Origin: DASZTV01 sp035550655
Lineage (GTDB): Bacteria; Actinomycetota; Actinomycetes; JAFAQI01
Assembly: GCA_035550655.1 (NCBI GenBank)
Contig: DASZOU010000035.1
Coordinates: 5,753-69,752, forward strand
Length of the DNA: 64,000 bases
Direction of reading: 5' to 3'
Shown: positions 25,533 through 34,251 of the stretch, one piece after another
How the letters are laid out: each line of letters starts with the position of its first letter
Numbering within the stretch: position 1 is the stretch's first letter
Translations under genes and position numbers: made by a program
Notes under the pieces: model-generated
Database searches by the model: none
Seen by the model: only the letters and a program-made list of their open reading frames with translations
What the model was told of the DNA's origin: nothing

Positions 25533-25958
25533 GTGGGGGCGGGACGACTCGACGCCGCGGTGCTGATCGCGACGTACCTCGTGCTGTTCGCGGTCGGGGC
25601 GCTCATGGCGACGGTCGCGGCCTTTCTCGTCCCGCAGCGGCTCGCGGGCGGGGTCGAGGGTCTGTCCGTGCTGATCGTGCTGCTCGGAAACGGCGGGGTC
25701 GGCTGGCTGGGGGGCTGGGGGACCCGTACGGCGGCCGGCGCGGTGATGCCGGCCTTCGGCTGGTTCGTCGCGATGGTGGCGGTTTCGTTCGTGGCGCCGG
25801 GCGGGGACGTCGTGATCCCCGGGCGTCTCCCAGCTGATCCCGGCGTCGTCAAGGTCGGCGCGGCCACCTGGTTGGCCGGACTTGTCGCGGCTGTCGTCCC
25901 GATTGCGCTGACTGGTCGCTACACCATGCGGGTGAATCCGCCGAAGGAACTCTCGTGA
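25533..25958 (+). CDS. Small polytopic membrane protein, DUF6113-like
   Basis: A 141-residue hydrophobic protein with four predicted membrane helices (about 8-32, 42-62, 70-90, 108-128). It recalls the small DUF6113 membrane proteins often found near mshB in actinobacteria, but that is a weak match. GTG start at 25533. It overlaps the CheW gene by four bases (GTGA), so it may belong to the chemosensory operon; its job there is not evident. Confidence 0.7.
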   Translation: MGAGRLDAAVLIATYLVLFAVGALMATVAAFLVPQRLAGGVEGLSVLIVLLGNGGVGWLGGWGTRTAAGAVMPAFGWFVAMVAVSFVAPGGDVVIPGRLPADPGVVKVGAATWLAGLVAAVVPIALTGRYTMRVNPPKELS

Positions 25959-26461
25959 ACGACTCCACCGTGCGCTCGTTCGCCGACGGCCAAGCCGATG
26001 ATGAGGTGGCGGCGGCGACCGACGCGATTGTTGCGCGCCTCGGCGGCGGCCGCTTCGCGGTCAAGCTCTCGAGCGTGGCGGAGGTCGGCCGCGCCCCAGG
26101 GATCACCCGGGTGCCGGGCCTGCCCCGCTGGCTTGCCGGAGTCGCGAACTGGCGTGGCCGGATCCTGCCTGTGCTCGACATCCGCGGACTGCTCGGCGCC
26201 GATACCGACCCGCTCGACAACCGGGCCAGGTTGCTGGTCCTCGCCGAAGGCACGATCGTCGTCGGCCTGCTCGTCGATGCGGTCGAGGGCACGACCATGC
26301 TCGGTGAGGATGTGGCGGCGTTCCCGCCGGTCAGCGCGCCCAACGGCAGCGGCTTGCTGTCCGGACAGGTACCGCGCGACGACGGCCCCATCGCCGTGCT
26401 CGACGTGGCCGCGGTTCTCCGGCTGAGGGAGAGCCTGCCGCGCGGCCGCCGGACGGCGTAG
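25955..26461 (+). CDS. cheW: CheW-like chemosensory coupling protein
   Basis: A 168-residue CheW-domain protein that should bridge chemoreceptor tips and CheA. The double SH3-like beta fold is recognisable from RFAVKLSSVAEVGRAPGITRVPGLPRWLAGVANWRGRILPVLDIRGLLG (about 33-85) and the later LLVDAVEGTTML block. The first ~30 residues are an acidic extension. It opens the receptor-CheA gene run; the following receptor starts 34 bases downstream. Confidence 0.9.
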   Translation: MNDSTVRSFADGQADDEVAAATDAIVARLGGGRFAVKLSSVAEVGRAPGITRVPGLPRWLAGVANWRGRILPVLDIRGLLGADTDPLDNRARLLVLAEGTIVVGLLVDAVEGTTMLGEDVAAFPPVSAPNGSGLLSGQVPRDDGPIAVLDVAAVLRLRESLPRGRRTA

Positions 26462-26495
26462 CCGCGATGCAGGTGATTGTGCAGAAGGGACCATC

Positions 26496-28106
26496 GTGAC
26501 CACCCACGCTCATTCCGCCGGGGCACCGAGACCCGCAGCCTCGCCGGTCGACTACAGCCGGCGCCTGACGCTGGTCGCCGCGGGCTCCACCTGGGTCGGG
26601 ATCGCACTGGCGATCATCGGCGCGGTCGTGCTGAACAACCACCCCGCCAACGGCGTGCACGTGCACCTCAACGCGGTCTACGTGTGGGAGGGCGTCGGCG
26701 TACTCAACGCGCTGTTCATGTCGGTCCTGCCGACTCTTGCTCGCAACAGCGAGCACCTTCGCAAACGGGTCACCGTCTACCGCGCGTTGCTGCTGATCTC
26801 CACGATCGTGTCGGTGAGCGGTGCGGTCGCGATCACGGGAGGTCTGCGGGGGCCGTTCTGGATCCTGTACCTGCCGGCCCTGCTGTTTGCAGCTACCACG
26901 CTCCAGCAGTGGCAGAGCGTGCTCTTGGGCGTCGTTACGGCGGGCGCTCTGGTCGTCGCGTCGGAGATCGCCCACAGCATCGACTCCTCCACTGTCGCCT
27001 GGATGGTCCTGGTCCTGCCGGTGTTCCCGGCGATCACCTGGTTCAACGGCGCGCTGTCGCAGTCGATCTGGGCGATGCGCGCGATGGCTCGCGCCGAGCG
27101 CGACGAGCTGCAGGCGCGGGTCGGGGACCTGTCCAAGGTGTTGTCGAAGGCCGCCGAGGGCGACCTGACGGTTCAGCTGGCGGCGGCTGACGCGGACCAC
27201 GAAGCGCTCGAGCTGCTCTCGAACGCGTTCACGTACACCCTCACCAACCTCCGCAACCTCGTCGGCCAGATCCGCAGTGGCGGCGAGCAGATCGGTGCGG
27301 CGGCGGGCGAGCTGCTGGCCACTGCCGAGGACCACGCGGCGTCGGCGAGCCAGCAGTCCTCGGCGGTGACCGAGACGACCTCGACGATCGAGGAGCTCGC
27401 GGCAACGGCCGCCCAGATCGCCGAGACCTCCGAAGCGGTTGCGCGGTACGCCGCGGAGACGTTGCGGCACGCCGATGAGGGCCGGACCGCCGTGCAGTCC
27501 AGCGTTGACGCGATGGACGCGATCGCCACCCGGGTCGACTCGATCGCTTCGCGTGCGCTCTCCCTCGGTGGCAAGAGCCAGGAGATCGGCCGGATCCTCG
27601 AGGTCATCAACGACCTTGCTGACCAGACCAACCTGCTGGCCCTCAACGCCGCGATCGAGGCGGCCCGAGCAGGCGAGCACGGCCGCGGGTTCGCGGTCGT
27701 GGCTGCCGAGGTGCGCAAGCTCGCCGAACGGGCACAGGAGTCGACCGGGCAGATCGCCTCGATCGTCGCCGAGATCCAGTCGGAGACGAACGCGACGATC
27801 ATCGCCAGCGAGGAGGGATCGAAGGAGGTCCGGACCGGATCCGACCTCGCGCGGGGCGTCGTCGAGGCGCTGGAGCGCATCAGCGGCATGGTGGACGAGA
27901 CCACGACAGCCGCGAAAGAGATCTCGATCGCCACGCAACAGCAGCGGTCGGCGTCCGATCAGGTCGTGTCCGCGATGACGCAGGTGTCCGATGTCTCGCG
28001 CCAGTACGCCGTCGGGTCGAAGCAGGCGGCGGCGTCTGCGGCTCAGCTGAACAACCTGGCGGCCGAGCTGCGCGCGTCGATTGCGGCGTTCAAGGTGGGC
28101 GCGTAG
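26496..28106 (+). CDS. Methyl-accepting chemotaxis protein with polytopic membrane domain
   Basis: A 536-residue chemoreceptor. Residues about 20-190 hold five or six membrane helices joined by short loops, not the usual pair of helices around a large outside sensor domain. A HAMP-like linker (LSKVLSKAAEGDLTVQL, about 210-230) leads to a long signalling coiled coil. The tip sequence INDLADQTNLLALNAAIEAARAGEHGRGFAVVA is canonical and should bind CheA/CheW. Glutamine/glutamate pairs typical of methylation helices occur, but no CheR or CheB gene is nearby. It may sense membrane state or a hydrophobic signal. Confidence 0.92.
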   Translation: MTTHAHSAGAPRPAASPVDYSRRLTLVAAGSTWVGIALAIIGAVVLNNHPANGVHVHLNAVYVWEGVGVLNALFMSVLPTLARNSEHLRKRVTVYRALLLISTIVSVSGAVAITGGLRGPFWILYLPALLFAATTLQQWQSVLLGVVTAGALVVASEIAHSIDSSTVAWMVLVLPVFPAITWFNGALSQSIWAMRAMARAERDELQARVGDLSKVLSKAAEGDLTVQLAAADADHEALELLSNAFTYTLTNLRNLVGQIRSGGEQIGAAAGELLATAEDHAASASQQSSAVTETTSTIEELAATAAQIAETSEAVARYAAETLRHADEGRTAVQSSVDAMDAIATRVDSIASRALSLGGKSQEIGRILEVINDLADQTNLLALNAAIEAARAGEHGRGFAVVAAEVRKLAERAQESTGQIASIVAEIQSETNATIIASEEGSKEVRTGSDLARGVVEALERISGMVDETTTAAKEISIATQQQRSASDQVVSAMTQVSDVSRQYAVGSKQAAASAAQLNNLAAELRASIAAFKVGA

Positions 28107-28202
28107 CTCTGCCCGGACGGCGCCGTCCGCGGGTTGGCTGATGGGAGCGTGGCGACTGCTGGCGACGGCAGTCCCGGATTTTGTGCGGAGGGGGTTCGGG
28201 TA

Positions 28203-29951
28203 GTGCTCGACAGCACCATCGACGCGCCGAACCCTGACCCGCAGCGGTCCCGGCATCGTGAGCCTGCCGAGATCTCGACGGCGTTGCCACCGGAGGTAGA
28301 GCGGAGGCTCGCGCAGCTCGTCGGCATCGAGCCGCTCGAGATCGATCTCGACGCTCCGCCGGCAAGCGGTGTCTACAGGTTGCGCAGCGAGCTGCAGTTT
28401 CGCCGTCGCGTCCTGCTCGTCGCGCAGCAGGTCACGCTCGGCGGCCTCCTCCTGCTCGCTGCCTGCGCCACGGTCGCTGCCCGGGTGAACTCGAAGTCAC
28501 TCGTCGTCCACTCGATCCCGGTCATGATCTGGGGCCTGGCGGCGGCGGTGTCGGCGGTCTCGCTCGCGGGGATGGTCACCGACCCGACCGTGACGCAAAG
28601 CATCAGCGTCGCCAAGCGCCGGGCGTTCGGTGCGATCCTGATGGCGGCGCTGATCATCTCCCTCACCGGGGTGGTCGCGAATGCCGACGGGGTCGCGGGA
28701 CCCGCCTGGGTGTTGTTCCTGCCGCTCGTCGTGGTCGCCGGAGCGGTACTTGGCCCGACGCTCGGACTAGCCGTGGGGGCGCTCGCCGCCGGGGGGATCT
28801 ATGCCGCGGCCGGCTTCTCCCACACGCTCGACATCGCTGGCGTCGGCGAGCTCATCGTGATCTTGCCCGCCTGCCCGCTGTTCGGCTGGGCGGCAGGGGG
28901 GCTCGCCGGGCTTGCTCACGACGCCGTCGATACGGCGATGCGGCAGCGCGCCGGACTCGTAGGTGATGTCGGACGGCTCTCGGACCTGCTCAACACCGTC
29001 GCGGAGGGCGACCTCTCGCGGGTCCCGGCACTGGACAATCCGGCTGACCAAGGAACCGCGACGCTCGCGGTCGTCTTCGCCGACACTGTGCTGTCGTTGC
29101 GTCGCCTCGTCCGGCAGATGTCCGATGTCGCCGACCAGCTCGCGGGGAGCGCCACCGACCTCGCTCGTACGGCTGAGCTTCACGTCGGCACCGTCGAGCA
29201 GCAGGCCACGGCGGTGGCCGAGACCACGAGCACGATCGAGCAGCTGGCGACCACCGCGACCACCATCGCCAGCACCGCGCTGCTCGTGGCGCGCTACGCC
29301 GGCAACGCTCGCCGTGACGTCGACCTCGGCCTCGGCTCGGTCGGGAAGGTCAGCGAGGCGATGGCCGTCATCCGCCGTCGCGTGGCCGAGCTCGGATTGC
29401 GGACCGGTCGGCTTGACGAGCGGGTGAACCGCATCGCAACGACGACGCGACTGATCGACGAGCTGGCCCGTCGTACGACGATGCTTGCCGTCAACGCCTC
29501 GATCGAGGCGGCTCGCGTGGGCTTCCACGGCGAGGGGTTCGCGAGCGTCGCCTCTGAGATCGCGGCGCTGGCGACGAAGGCGCGTTCGGCGACCGCTGAC
29601 ATCGCGAGCATTGTCTCCGAGCTGGAGGCGGAAGTGGAAGCGACGGCGATCGTCAGCCAAGAGGGCATCGCGGCCGTCGAGATCGGTCTCGAGCGGCAGG
29701 TCGACGTGGACCGCGCGCTCGAGCTGATCAGCCACCGGGTCAACGACACCTCGGACGCCGCGGAGCGCATCACCGACGCCACCCGCCAGCAGCGGGTCGC
29801 CAGCGACGCCGTCGTCGAGTCCATGCGCAAGGTCGCGGGGACCAGCGAGGGTGCCACGTCGGCGACCCGGAGCCACGCCGCCTCCGCTGCCCGGCTGCGG
29901 GATCTCATGGGATCGCTGCGAGAGACGGTCGGAAGGTTCAGGCTGGAGTGA
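28203..29951 (+). CDS. Divergent methyl-accepting chemotaxis-like receptor
   Basis: A 582-residue paralogue of the preceding receptor. GTG 28203 is chosen because GGAGGGGG lies eight bases before it; a TTG at 28134 in the same frame lacks such a site. After a ~75-residue cytoplasmic N-terminus come five or six membrane helices (about 75-250), a HAMP-like segment (LLNTVAEGDLSRVPAL) and a signalling domain. The tip reads LARRTTMLAVNASIEAARVGFHGEGFASVASEI, clearly degenerate from the consensus ADQTNLLALNAAIEAARAGE. It may form mixed trimers with the canonical partner and tune its output, or couple poorly to CheA. Confidence 0.87.
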   Translation: MLDSTIDAPNPDPQRSRHREPAEISTALPPEVERRLAQLVGIEPLEIDLDAPPASGVYRLRSELQFRRRVLLVAQQVTLGGLLLLAACATVAARVNSKSLVVHSIPVMIWGLAAAVSAVSLAGMVTDPTVTQSISVAKRRAFGAILMAALIISLTGVVANADGVAGPAWVLFLPLVVVAGAVLGPTLGLAVGALAAGGIYAAAGFSHTLDIAGVGELIVILPACPLFGWAAGGLAGLAHDAVDTAMRQRAGLVGDVGRLSDLLNTVAEGDLSRVPALDNPADQGTATLAVVFADTVLSLRRLVRQMSDVADQLAGSATDLARTAELHVGTVEQQATAVAETTSTIEQLATTATTIASTALLVARYAGNARRDVDLGLGSVGKVSEAMAVIRRRVAELGLRTGRLDERVNRIATTTRLIDELARRTTMLAVNASIEAARVGFHGEGFASVASEIAALATKARSATADIASIVSELEAEVEATAIVSQEGIAAVEIGLERQVDVDRALELISHRVNDTSDAAERITDATRQQRVASDAVVESMRKVAGTSEGATSATRSHAASAARLRDLMGSLRETVGRFRLE

Positions 29952-29994
29952 TCGGCGCCGATGAGAACCAGGTGAACTGTGCGCAGAGGGGTGA

Positions 29995-32166
29995 ATGATG
30001 CCCGGGTGGGCTGATGATCCCGAATTGCTGGCGACGTTCCGCGGCGAGGTCGAGGAACGGGTCGCCTCGCTGCAGGCTGGGCTGCTCGCGCTAGAGGCCC
30101 ACCCGTCGCCGCGCCAGGTCGTCGCGAGCCTGTTCCGCGACGCTCACACCGTCAAGGGCTCCGCGCGGATGATGGGCCTGTCCGAGGTGCTCGCCGTCGC
30201 GCACAACGCCGAAGACCTGCTCGGGGCGCTGCGGGATGGCCGGCTCTCCGTCCGGCGCGACCTGGTCGACCTGCTGCTGGCCTCATGTGACGGCATTGCC
30301 GGCGCGCTTCCCGGCGTGGAAGACCCGGTTCCCGAGGACCACCTCAACGCGCTGGCCGGAGCGATGCAGCGCGCCCTCGCCGGCGAGGAGCCGGTGGTCG
30401 TCCCTCGCTGGGATCCCCGCACCATCGAGGATGACGACGGAACGGACGAGAACCGTCGCCGCGGTGTCGACTCCGTCCGCGTCACGACCGCCAAGGTTTA
30501 CGAGCTGATCGACGTCATCGGCGAGGCCGAGCTCGACGCGCGGCGGCTCGAGCGAGCGAGCGCCGGTATCGACGCCATCGCGACCGACAACTCGCGCTGG
30601 CTCCGGACGCTGAGAGAGTCGCTGCACTCAGTCGATGTCGGCGACGAGGCGTCGCTCGCCCTCACCCGGTTGACCGCGGTCGACGACCAGCTCGTCGCCG
30701 CCTCTCGCGACCTGCGCGAGCTCGCCGAGGACTCTCACAGCCGGCTTGCCGAGGTCCGCGACGGGGCCATGGGCCTCGCGATGGTTCCGGTTCGGCGCGT
30801 CGTCGCAGGCCTGCCCCGAGTGGTGCGGGATCTCGCCGCCGCCACCGGCAAGGACGTGCGCCTCATCCTCGAAGGCCAGGACGTCGAGCTGGACAAGCAG
30901 GTGCTCGACGGCGTCTCCGACGCGCTCAAGCACCTGGTCGTCAACGCCGTCGACCACGGCTGCGAGCCACCCGCTGAGCGGGTCGCGGCGGGCAAGCACG
31001 CGCAGGCCACCGTCACCGTGGCGGCCCGGGCCTCGGGCGGAACGGTCGTGATCGAGGTCAGCGACGACGGTCTCGGCATCGACGAGAACGTGCTGCGGGC
31101 CGCCGCGATCGAACGCGGTGTGCTCCTCCCCGACTCGCTGCTGTCCGGCCAGGCGTTGATGAACGTGCTCTTCCAGCCGGCGTTCTCCACCGCCAAGGAG
31201 GTCACAGAGACCTCGGGCCGCGGCATCGGGCTCGACGTCGTACGCAGCGCCGTGGAGGCCCTCGGTGGGCTGGTCGAGCTCCACACCACGCCCGGCGCCG
31301 GAACCACCTTCTCGCTGACGCTGCCCGTCACCCTGGGCGTGCTGCGCTGCCTGATGGCGCGGGTCGGCGACGAGCGGTTCGCGCTTCCGGTCCCCGGTGT
31401 GGTCGAGTCGCTGTCGCTGAAGAACGCGGTGGTGCACGAGCTGGCGGGAAAGCCGGTCGTGGTGCGGCACGGCGAGACGCTCCCGTTGCTCGATCTCGGT
31501 GCCGCGCTGGGCGTGCCCGGTGAACGGATCGCGAACGCGGCGGTGGTCGTACGCCACGGCGAGCGGCAGGTGGCCTGGGCGGTCGACGGGCTGGAGGGCG
31601 AGCTCGAGCTCGTCGTCAAGGAGCTCGGCGCGTTCCTCGGCCGTCCGCCCGTGATCAGCGGCGCGACCATCGACGGCGACGGCAGCGTGGTCTGCCTCGT
31701 CGACCTCCGCGAGCTCAGCGACGACACTGACACCGGCACTCCTGCCTACACCGCGATGATGGGCGCCGCCGACAGCGGCCACACCGAGACGCAGGTACGG
31801 CCGCGGGTGCTGGTCGTGGAGGACTCCGTGGGGGTTCGGGAGCTCGAGCGCGCGATTCTCGAGGGCGCCGGCTACGAGGTCATCACCGCCATCGACGGCG
31901 CGGAAGGCGCGGCGTATCTGCGGGAGAAGCCGACTGACCTCGTGCTCTCGGATGTCGAGATGCCGGGCATGGACGGCTACCAGCTGACGCGCACCATCCG
32001 CCGTACCCGAGGGTGGGAGCACGTGCCCGTCGTGATCATGACGAGCCGCGTCGCAGAGGACGACCAGCGCGCCGGAATGGAAGCCGGCGCCAGCGCGTAC
32101 CTGTTGAAGACGCAGTTCGACCAGGAACAGCTCGTTGAGACGGTTCGCCGCCTCATCGGACGTTAG
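29995..32166 (+). CDS. cheA: CheA-type hybrid histidine kinase with C-terminal receiver domain
   Basis: A 723-residue kinase. Hpt domain at about 8-110 with phosphoacceptor His51 in AHTVKGSARMMG; dimerisation helices at about 155-245; HATPase with LKHLVVNAVDHG N-box and TSGRGIGLD G2 box; a CheW-like P5 domain at about 455-590; and a receiver domain at about 600-723 with the phosphoacceptor in LSDVEMPGMDG and a conserved lysine in LLKTQFD. CheA-REC hybrids are usual in systems with outputs other than flagellar rotation. The next ATG, 29998, is an equally good start. Confidence 0.93.
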   Translation: MMPGWADDPELLATFRGEVEERVASLQAGLLALEAHPSPRQVVASLFRDAHTVKGSARMMGLSEVLAVAHNAEDLLGALRDGRLSVRRDLVDLLLASCDGIAGALPGVEDPVPEDHLNALAGAMQRALAGEEPVVVPRWDPRTIEDDDGTDENRRRGVDSVRVTTAKVYELIDVIGEAELDARRLERASAGIDAIATDNSRWLRTLRESLHSVDVGDEASLALTRLTAVDDQLVAASRDLRELAEDSHSRLAEVRDGAMGLAMVPVRRVVAGLPRVVRDLAAATGKDVRLILEGQDVELDKQVLDGVSDALKHLVVNAVDHGCEPPAERVAAGKHAQATVTVAARASGGTVVIEVSDDGLGIDENVLRAAAIERGVLLPDSLLSGQALMNVLFQPAFSTAKEVTETSGRGIGLDVVRSAVEALGGLVELHTTPGAGTTFSLTLPVTLGVLRCLMARVGDERFALPVPGVVESLSLKNAVVHELAGKPVVVRHGETLPLLDLGAALGVPGERIANAAVVVRHGERQVAWAVDGLEGELELVVKELGAFLGRPPVISGATIDGDGSVVCLVDLRELSDDTDTGTPAYTAMMGAADSGHTETQVRPRVLVVEDSVGVRELERAILEGAGYEVITAIDGAEGAAYLREKPTDLVLSDVEMPGMDGYQLTRTIRRTRGWEHVPVVIMTSRVAEDDQRAGMEAGASAYLLKTQFDQEQLVETVRRLIGR

Positions 32167-32179
32167 GAGAGAGCTCGAC

Positions 32180-33145
32180 ATGCCGACTGTGGTCATTGCT
32201 GACGACAGCCCGACCTTGCGTCGAATCCTGACGTCTGTCCTCACCAAAGAGGGTTTCGAGGTCGTCGTCGCCGACGACGGTGTGTCGGCAGTCCAGCAGG
32301 TCTTCGCCACCATGCCTGACGCTGTCGTCCTCGACGTTCAGATGCCGCGCGTCTCGGGGTACGTCGCTGCTCGCTTGCTCAAGGACGACTGGCAGACCGC
32401 GGACATCCCGGTCATCCTGCTGACCTCGCTCGACGCGGCCAGCGACCGCTACTGGGGAGCGCAGACCGGGGCCGACCGCTACTTCACGAAGGACTTCGAG
32501 GCGCCCCAGCTCGTCGTCGCGGTGCGTGAGGTCATCCAGGCCGCCAGCGAGAACGCCGACGGCCGCCGTGGGCTTCGCCCGGACCCGGTCGAGCTCGGCG
32601 ACGACGACGTCATGTCCCGGGTGTGCGACCTGCTGGACCGCAAGCTGTTCGAGACCTCAGTGGCAGCCGAGGTCACGGCGCTCGCCGCGACCTTGACCGG
32701 CTTCGAGCAGACCGTCGCCGGCGTGCTCGACGTGTTGCGGCGGTTCGTGGACTACGACCTTGCGTCGGTGCTGCTCCTGGAAGAGCGCACGGCGTACGTC
32801 GCGGTCGCTCAGGAGACCTCACAGGCGCAGTACGCCGAGCTGCTCGGCGGAGCCACTGACGCACTCGCCGCCGTGTCCGGCGTACAGCTCGCGGTGAGCG
32901 ACCTCGAGCTGCGACTGGCGGACCCGGAGAATCTCCTCGGCGAGGAGGACGAGCGCGGCATGGCGACGTTCCTCTCGATGCCCTTGAAGGGCCATGGCGG
33001 CCACATCATCGGGTTGCTGGCCCTCTCGAGCGGCCAGAAGAACGCCTTCGGCGAGACTGCGCTCGGGACGCTGCGTCTCGTGGACGGTCCCGCGGCCATC
33101 GTGATCGACAACGCGCGCCTCGCCCAGGTCCGCGCCGAGGCCTAA
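32180..33145 (+). CDS. Response regulator with receiver and GAF domains
   Basis: A 321-residue protein. Receiver at 1-120: IADDSPT acidic pocket, phosphoacceptor in VVLDVQMPRVSGY, LLTS threonine/serine and YFTKDF lysine. From about 160 a GAF domain follows (LDVLRRFVDYDLASVLLLEE to VDGPAAIVIDNARLAQ). There is no DNA-binding, GGDEF or methylesterase domain, so output must go through the GAF domain or a partner. ATG 32180 is preferred over an earlier frame start because TAGGAGAGAG lies just upstream. It is the last gene of the chemosensory operon and the likely phosphoryl target of CheA. Confidence 0.88.
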   Translation: MPTVVIADDSPTLRRILTSVLTKEGFEVVVADDGVSAVQQVFATMPDAVVLDVQMPRVSGYVAARLLKDDWQTADIPVILLTSLDAASDRYWGAQTGADRYFTKDFEAPQLVVAVREVIQAASENADGRRGLRPDPVELGDDDVMSRVCDLLDRKLFETSVAAEVTALAATLTGFEQTVAGVLDVLRRFVDYDLASVLLLEERTAYVAVAQETSQAQYAELLGGATDALAAVSGVQLAVSDLELRLADPENLLGEEDERGMATFLSMPLKGHGGHIIGLLALSSGQKNAFGETALGTLRLVDGPAAIVIDNARLAQVRAEA

Positions 33146-33146
33146 C

Positions 33147-33171
33147 GACGTTGTCAGACTCTGACGACGTC
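33147..33171 (+). terminator. Hairpin after chemosensory operon, possible terminator
   Basis: Starting two bases after the response-regulator stop, a 25-base palindrome (arms GACGTTGTCAGA and TCTGACGACGTC around one C) can form a 12-bp stem with one G-U pair in RNA. No U-tract follows, so termination would not be classical. It overlaps the first copy of the 47-bp repeat. Confidence 0.5.
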
Positions 33172-33198
33172 ACAGCGTGTTGAGGGCCTGACAAGTCA
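33152..33198 (+). repeat. 47-bp direct repeat, copy 1, left of AbiEi/DUF559-like gene
   Basis: Matches 34205-34251 at 43 of 47 positions in the same orientation. It begins TGTCAGACTCTGAC and ends CCTGACAAGTCA. Read in the frame used by copy 2, it would encode SDSDDVTAC followed by TGA, close to the real C-terminus SDSDNVRAC of the gene between the repeats. It could be the scar of an earlier tandem gene copy or a duplicated end of an inserted segment. Confidence 0.8.
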
Positions 33199-33261
33199 GC
33201 GGTTCCGGCGGGTTGTGGATGTGCGCCATCGTCAGTCTCACGAAGTTGCGACGCTCCGCCC

Positions 33262-34236
33262 GTGGATTCGCCGATCTCGCTACCTCCTCGCGCGGACGTC
33301 GGTCTGCAGGCATCCTTGCGCGTCATCTCCGATCAGCAATGCGGCGTTCTTCGTCGTAGCCAGCTCAGTCACGTGGGGATGACGGCTAGGGCGGTCGACG
33401 CGATGTTGGATGGCGGCCGGTGGCGAGCACACGGCTCGATGGTTGTTGCGATGCATAACGGTCCGCTCGATCCCGATCAACGCCTTTGGGCTGCTGTCCT
33501 GAACGCCGGCCCAGACGCCGCGCTTGCAGCGCGCACTGCCGCGACCGTGCATGGTCTGGTGGGCTGGGAGCCGGAGTGCATCGAGGTTCTCGTGCCGCGC
33601 GGCACTGCAGTGCCAGCGGGCCTCGGCTTTCCCGTGAAGATCCATGAGTCGCGTCGGTTCAACCGCACGGATGTCCACCCCGGCCGCGCGCTTCCACAGG
33701 TCCGGGTCGAGCGCGCGCTGATCGACGCGGCAGTGTGGAGCGCGCGCCCGCGTACGGCCTGCGGCGTGGTTGCTGCCGGCATCCAGCAGAGACTCACAAC
33801 GCCCGACAAGTTGATGGTTGAACTCAGTCAGGCCGGCGCCGTCCGTCATCGGCGGGTGCTGGCGGCCGCTTTGCGTGACATTGCAGGCGGGGCGCAGGCG
33901 GTGAGCGAGCTCGACTTCCTCAAGTTCTGCCGACGAAACGGGTTACCGCGCCCCGAGCTTCAGGCTGTCCGCCACGATGCCTTCGGGCGCCGTCGATATC
34001 TAGATGCCACTCTTCAAAGCCGGGACGGTGGGGTCGTTCGTGTCGAGGTCGACGGCGCACTGCACTTGGTTGTTCAAAGGTATTGGGCGGATATGGCGCG
34101 CGGCAACGAGCTCGTCATCAGCCGTGAGCGTGTGCTGCGCTTTCCGAGTTACGTGATCTATGCCGACGACCCTGCTGCGCAGCAGCTCCGACGTGCCCTC
34201 GGACTGTCAGACTCTGACAACGTCAGAGCGTGTTGA
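33262..34236 (+). CDS. AbiEi-like N-terminal domain/DUF559-like nuclease-fold protein
   Basis: A 324-residue protein of a type common and variably present in actinobacteria. Residues about 18-110 resemble the winged-helix AbiEi antitoxin region (SDQQCGVLRRSQLSHVGMTARAVDAML; AARTAATVHGLVGW). From about 205 there is a DUF559/Vsr-like nuclease fold (SELDFLKFCRRNGLPRPELQ; RRYLDATLQ; VRVEVDGALHL). No cognate AbiEii nucleotidyltransferase is adjacent, so a toxin-antitoxin role is unproven. Local base composition is a little less GC-rich than the flanks, and the gene is bounded by 47-bp direct repeats, suggesting insertion or duplication. Confidence 0.7.
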   Translation: MDSPISLPPRADVGLQASLRVISDQQCGVLRRSQLSHVGMTARAVDAMLDGGRWRAHGSMVVAMHNGPLDPDQRLWAAVLNAGPDAALAARTAATVHGLVGWEPECIEVLVPRGTAVPAGLGFPVKIHESRRFNRTDVHPGRALPQVRVERALIDAAVWSARPRTACGVVAAGIQQRLTTPDKLMVELSQAGAVRHRRVLAAALRDIAGGAQAVSELDFLKFCRRNGLPRPELQAVRHDAFGRRRYLDATLQSRDGGVVRVEVDGALHLVVQRYWADMARGNELVISRERVLRFPSYVIYADDPAAQQLRRALGLSDSDNVRAC

Positions 34237-34251
34237 GAGCCTGACAACTCA
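34205..34251 (+). repeat. 47-bp direct repeat, copy 2, right of AbiEi/DUF559-like gene
   Basis: Copy of 33152-33198 with four differences. It contains the perfect palindrome TGTCAGA-C-TCTGACA and a second one, CTGAC-AAC-GTCAG. It encodes the last nine codons and stop of the upstream gene and its final three bases are the stop codon of the convergent methyltransferase, so it is also the likely bidirectional termination zone. Confidence 0.8.

Noticed and set aside
26331..28256. Minus-strand open frame of 641 codons opposite the first chemoreceptor
   Set aside because: Covers a canonical MCP with an intact signalling tip; the antisense product is low-complexity and has no start context.
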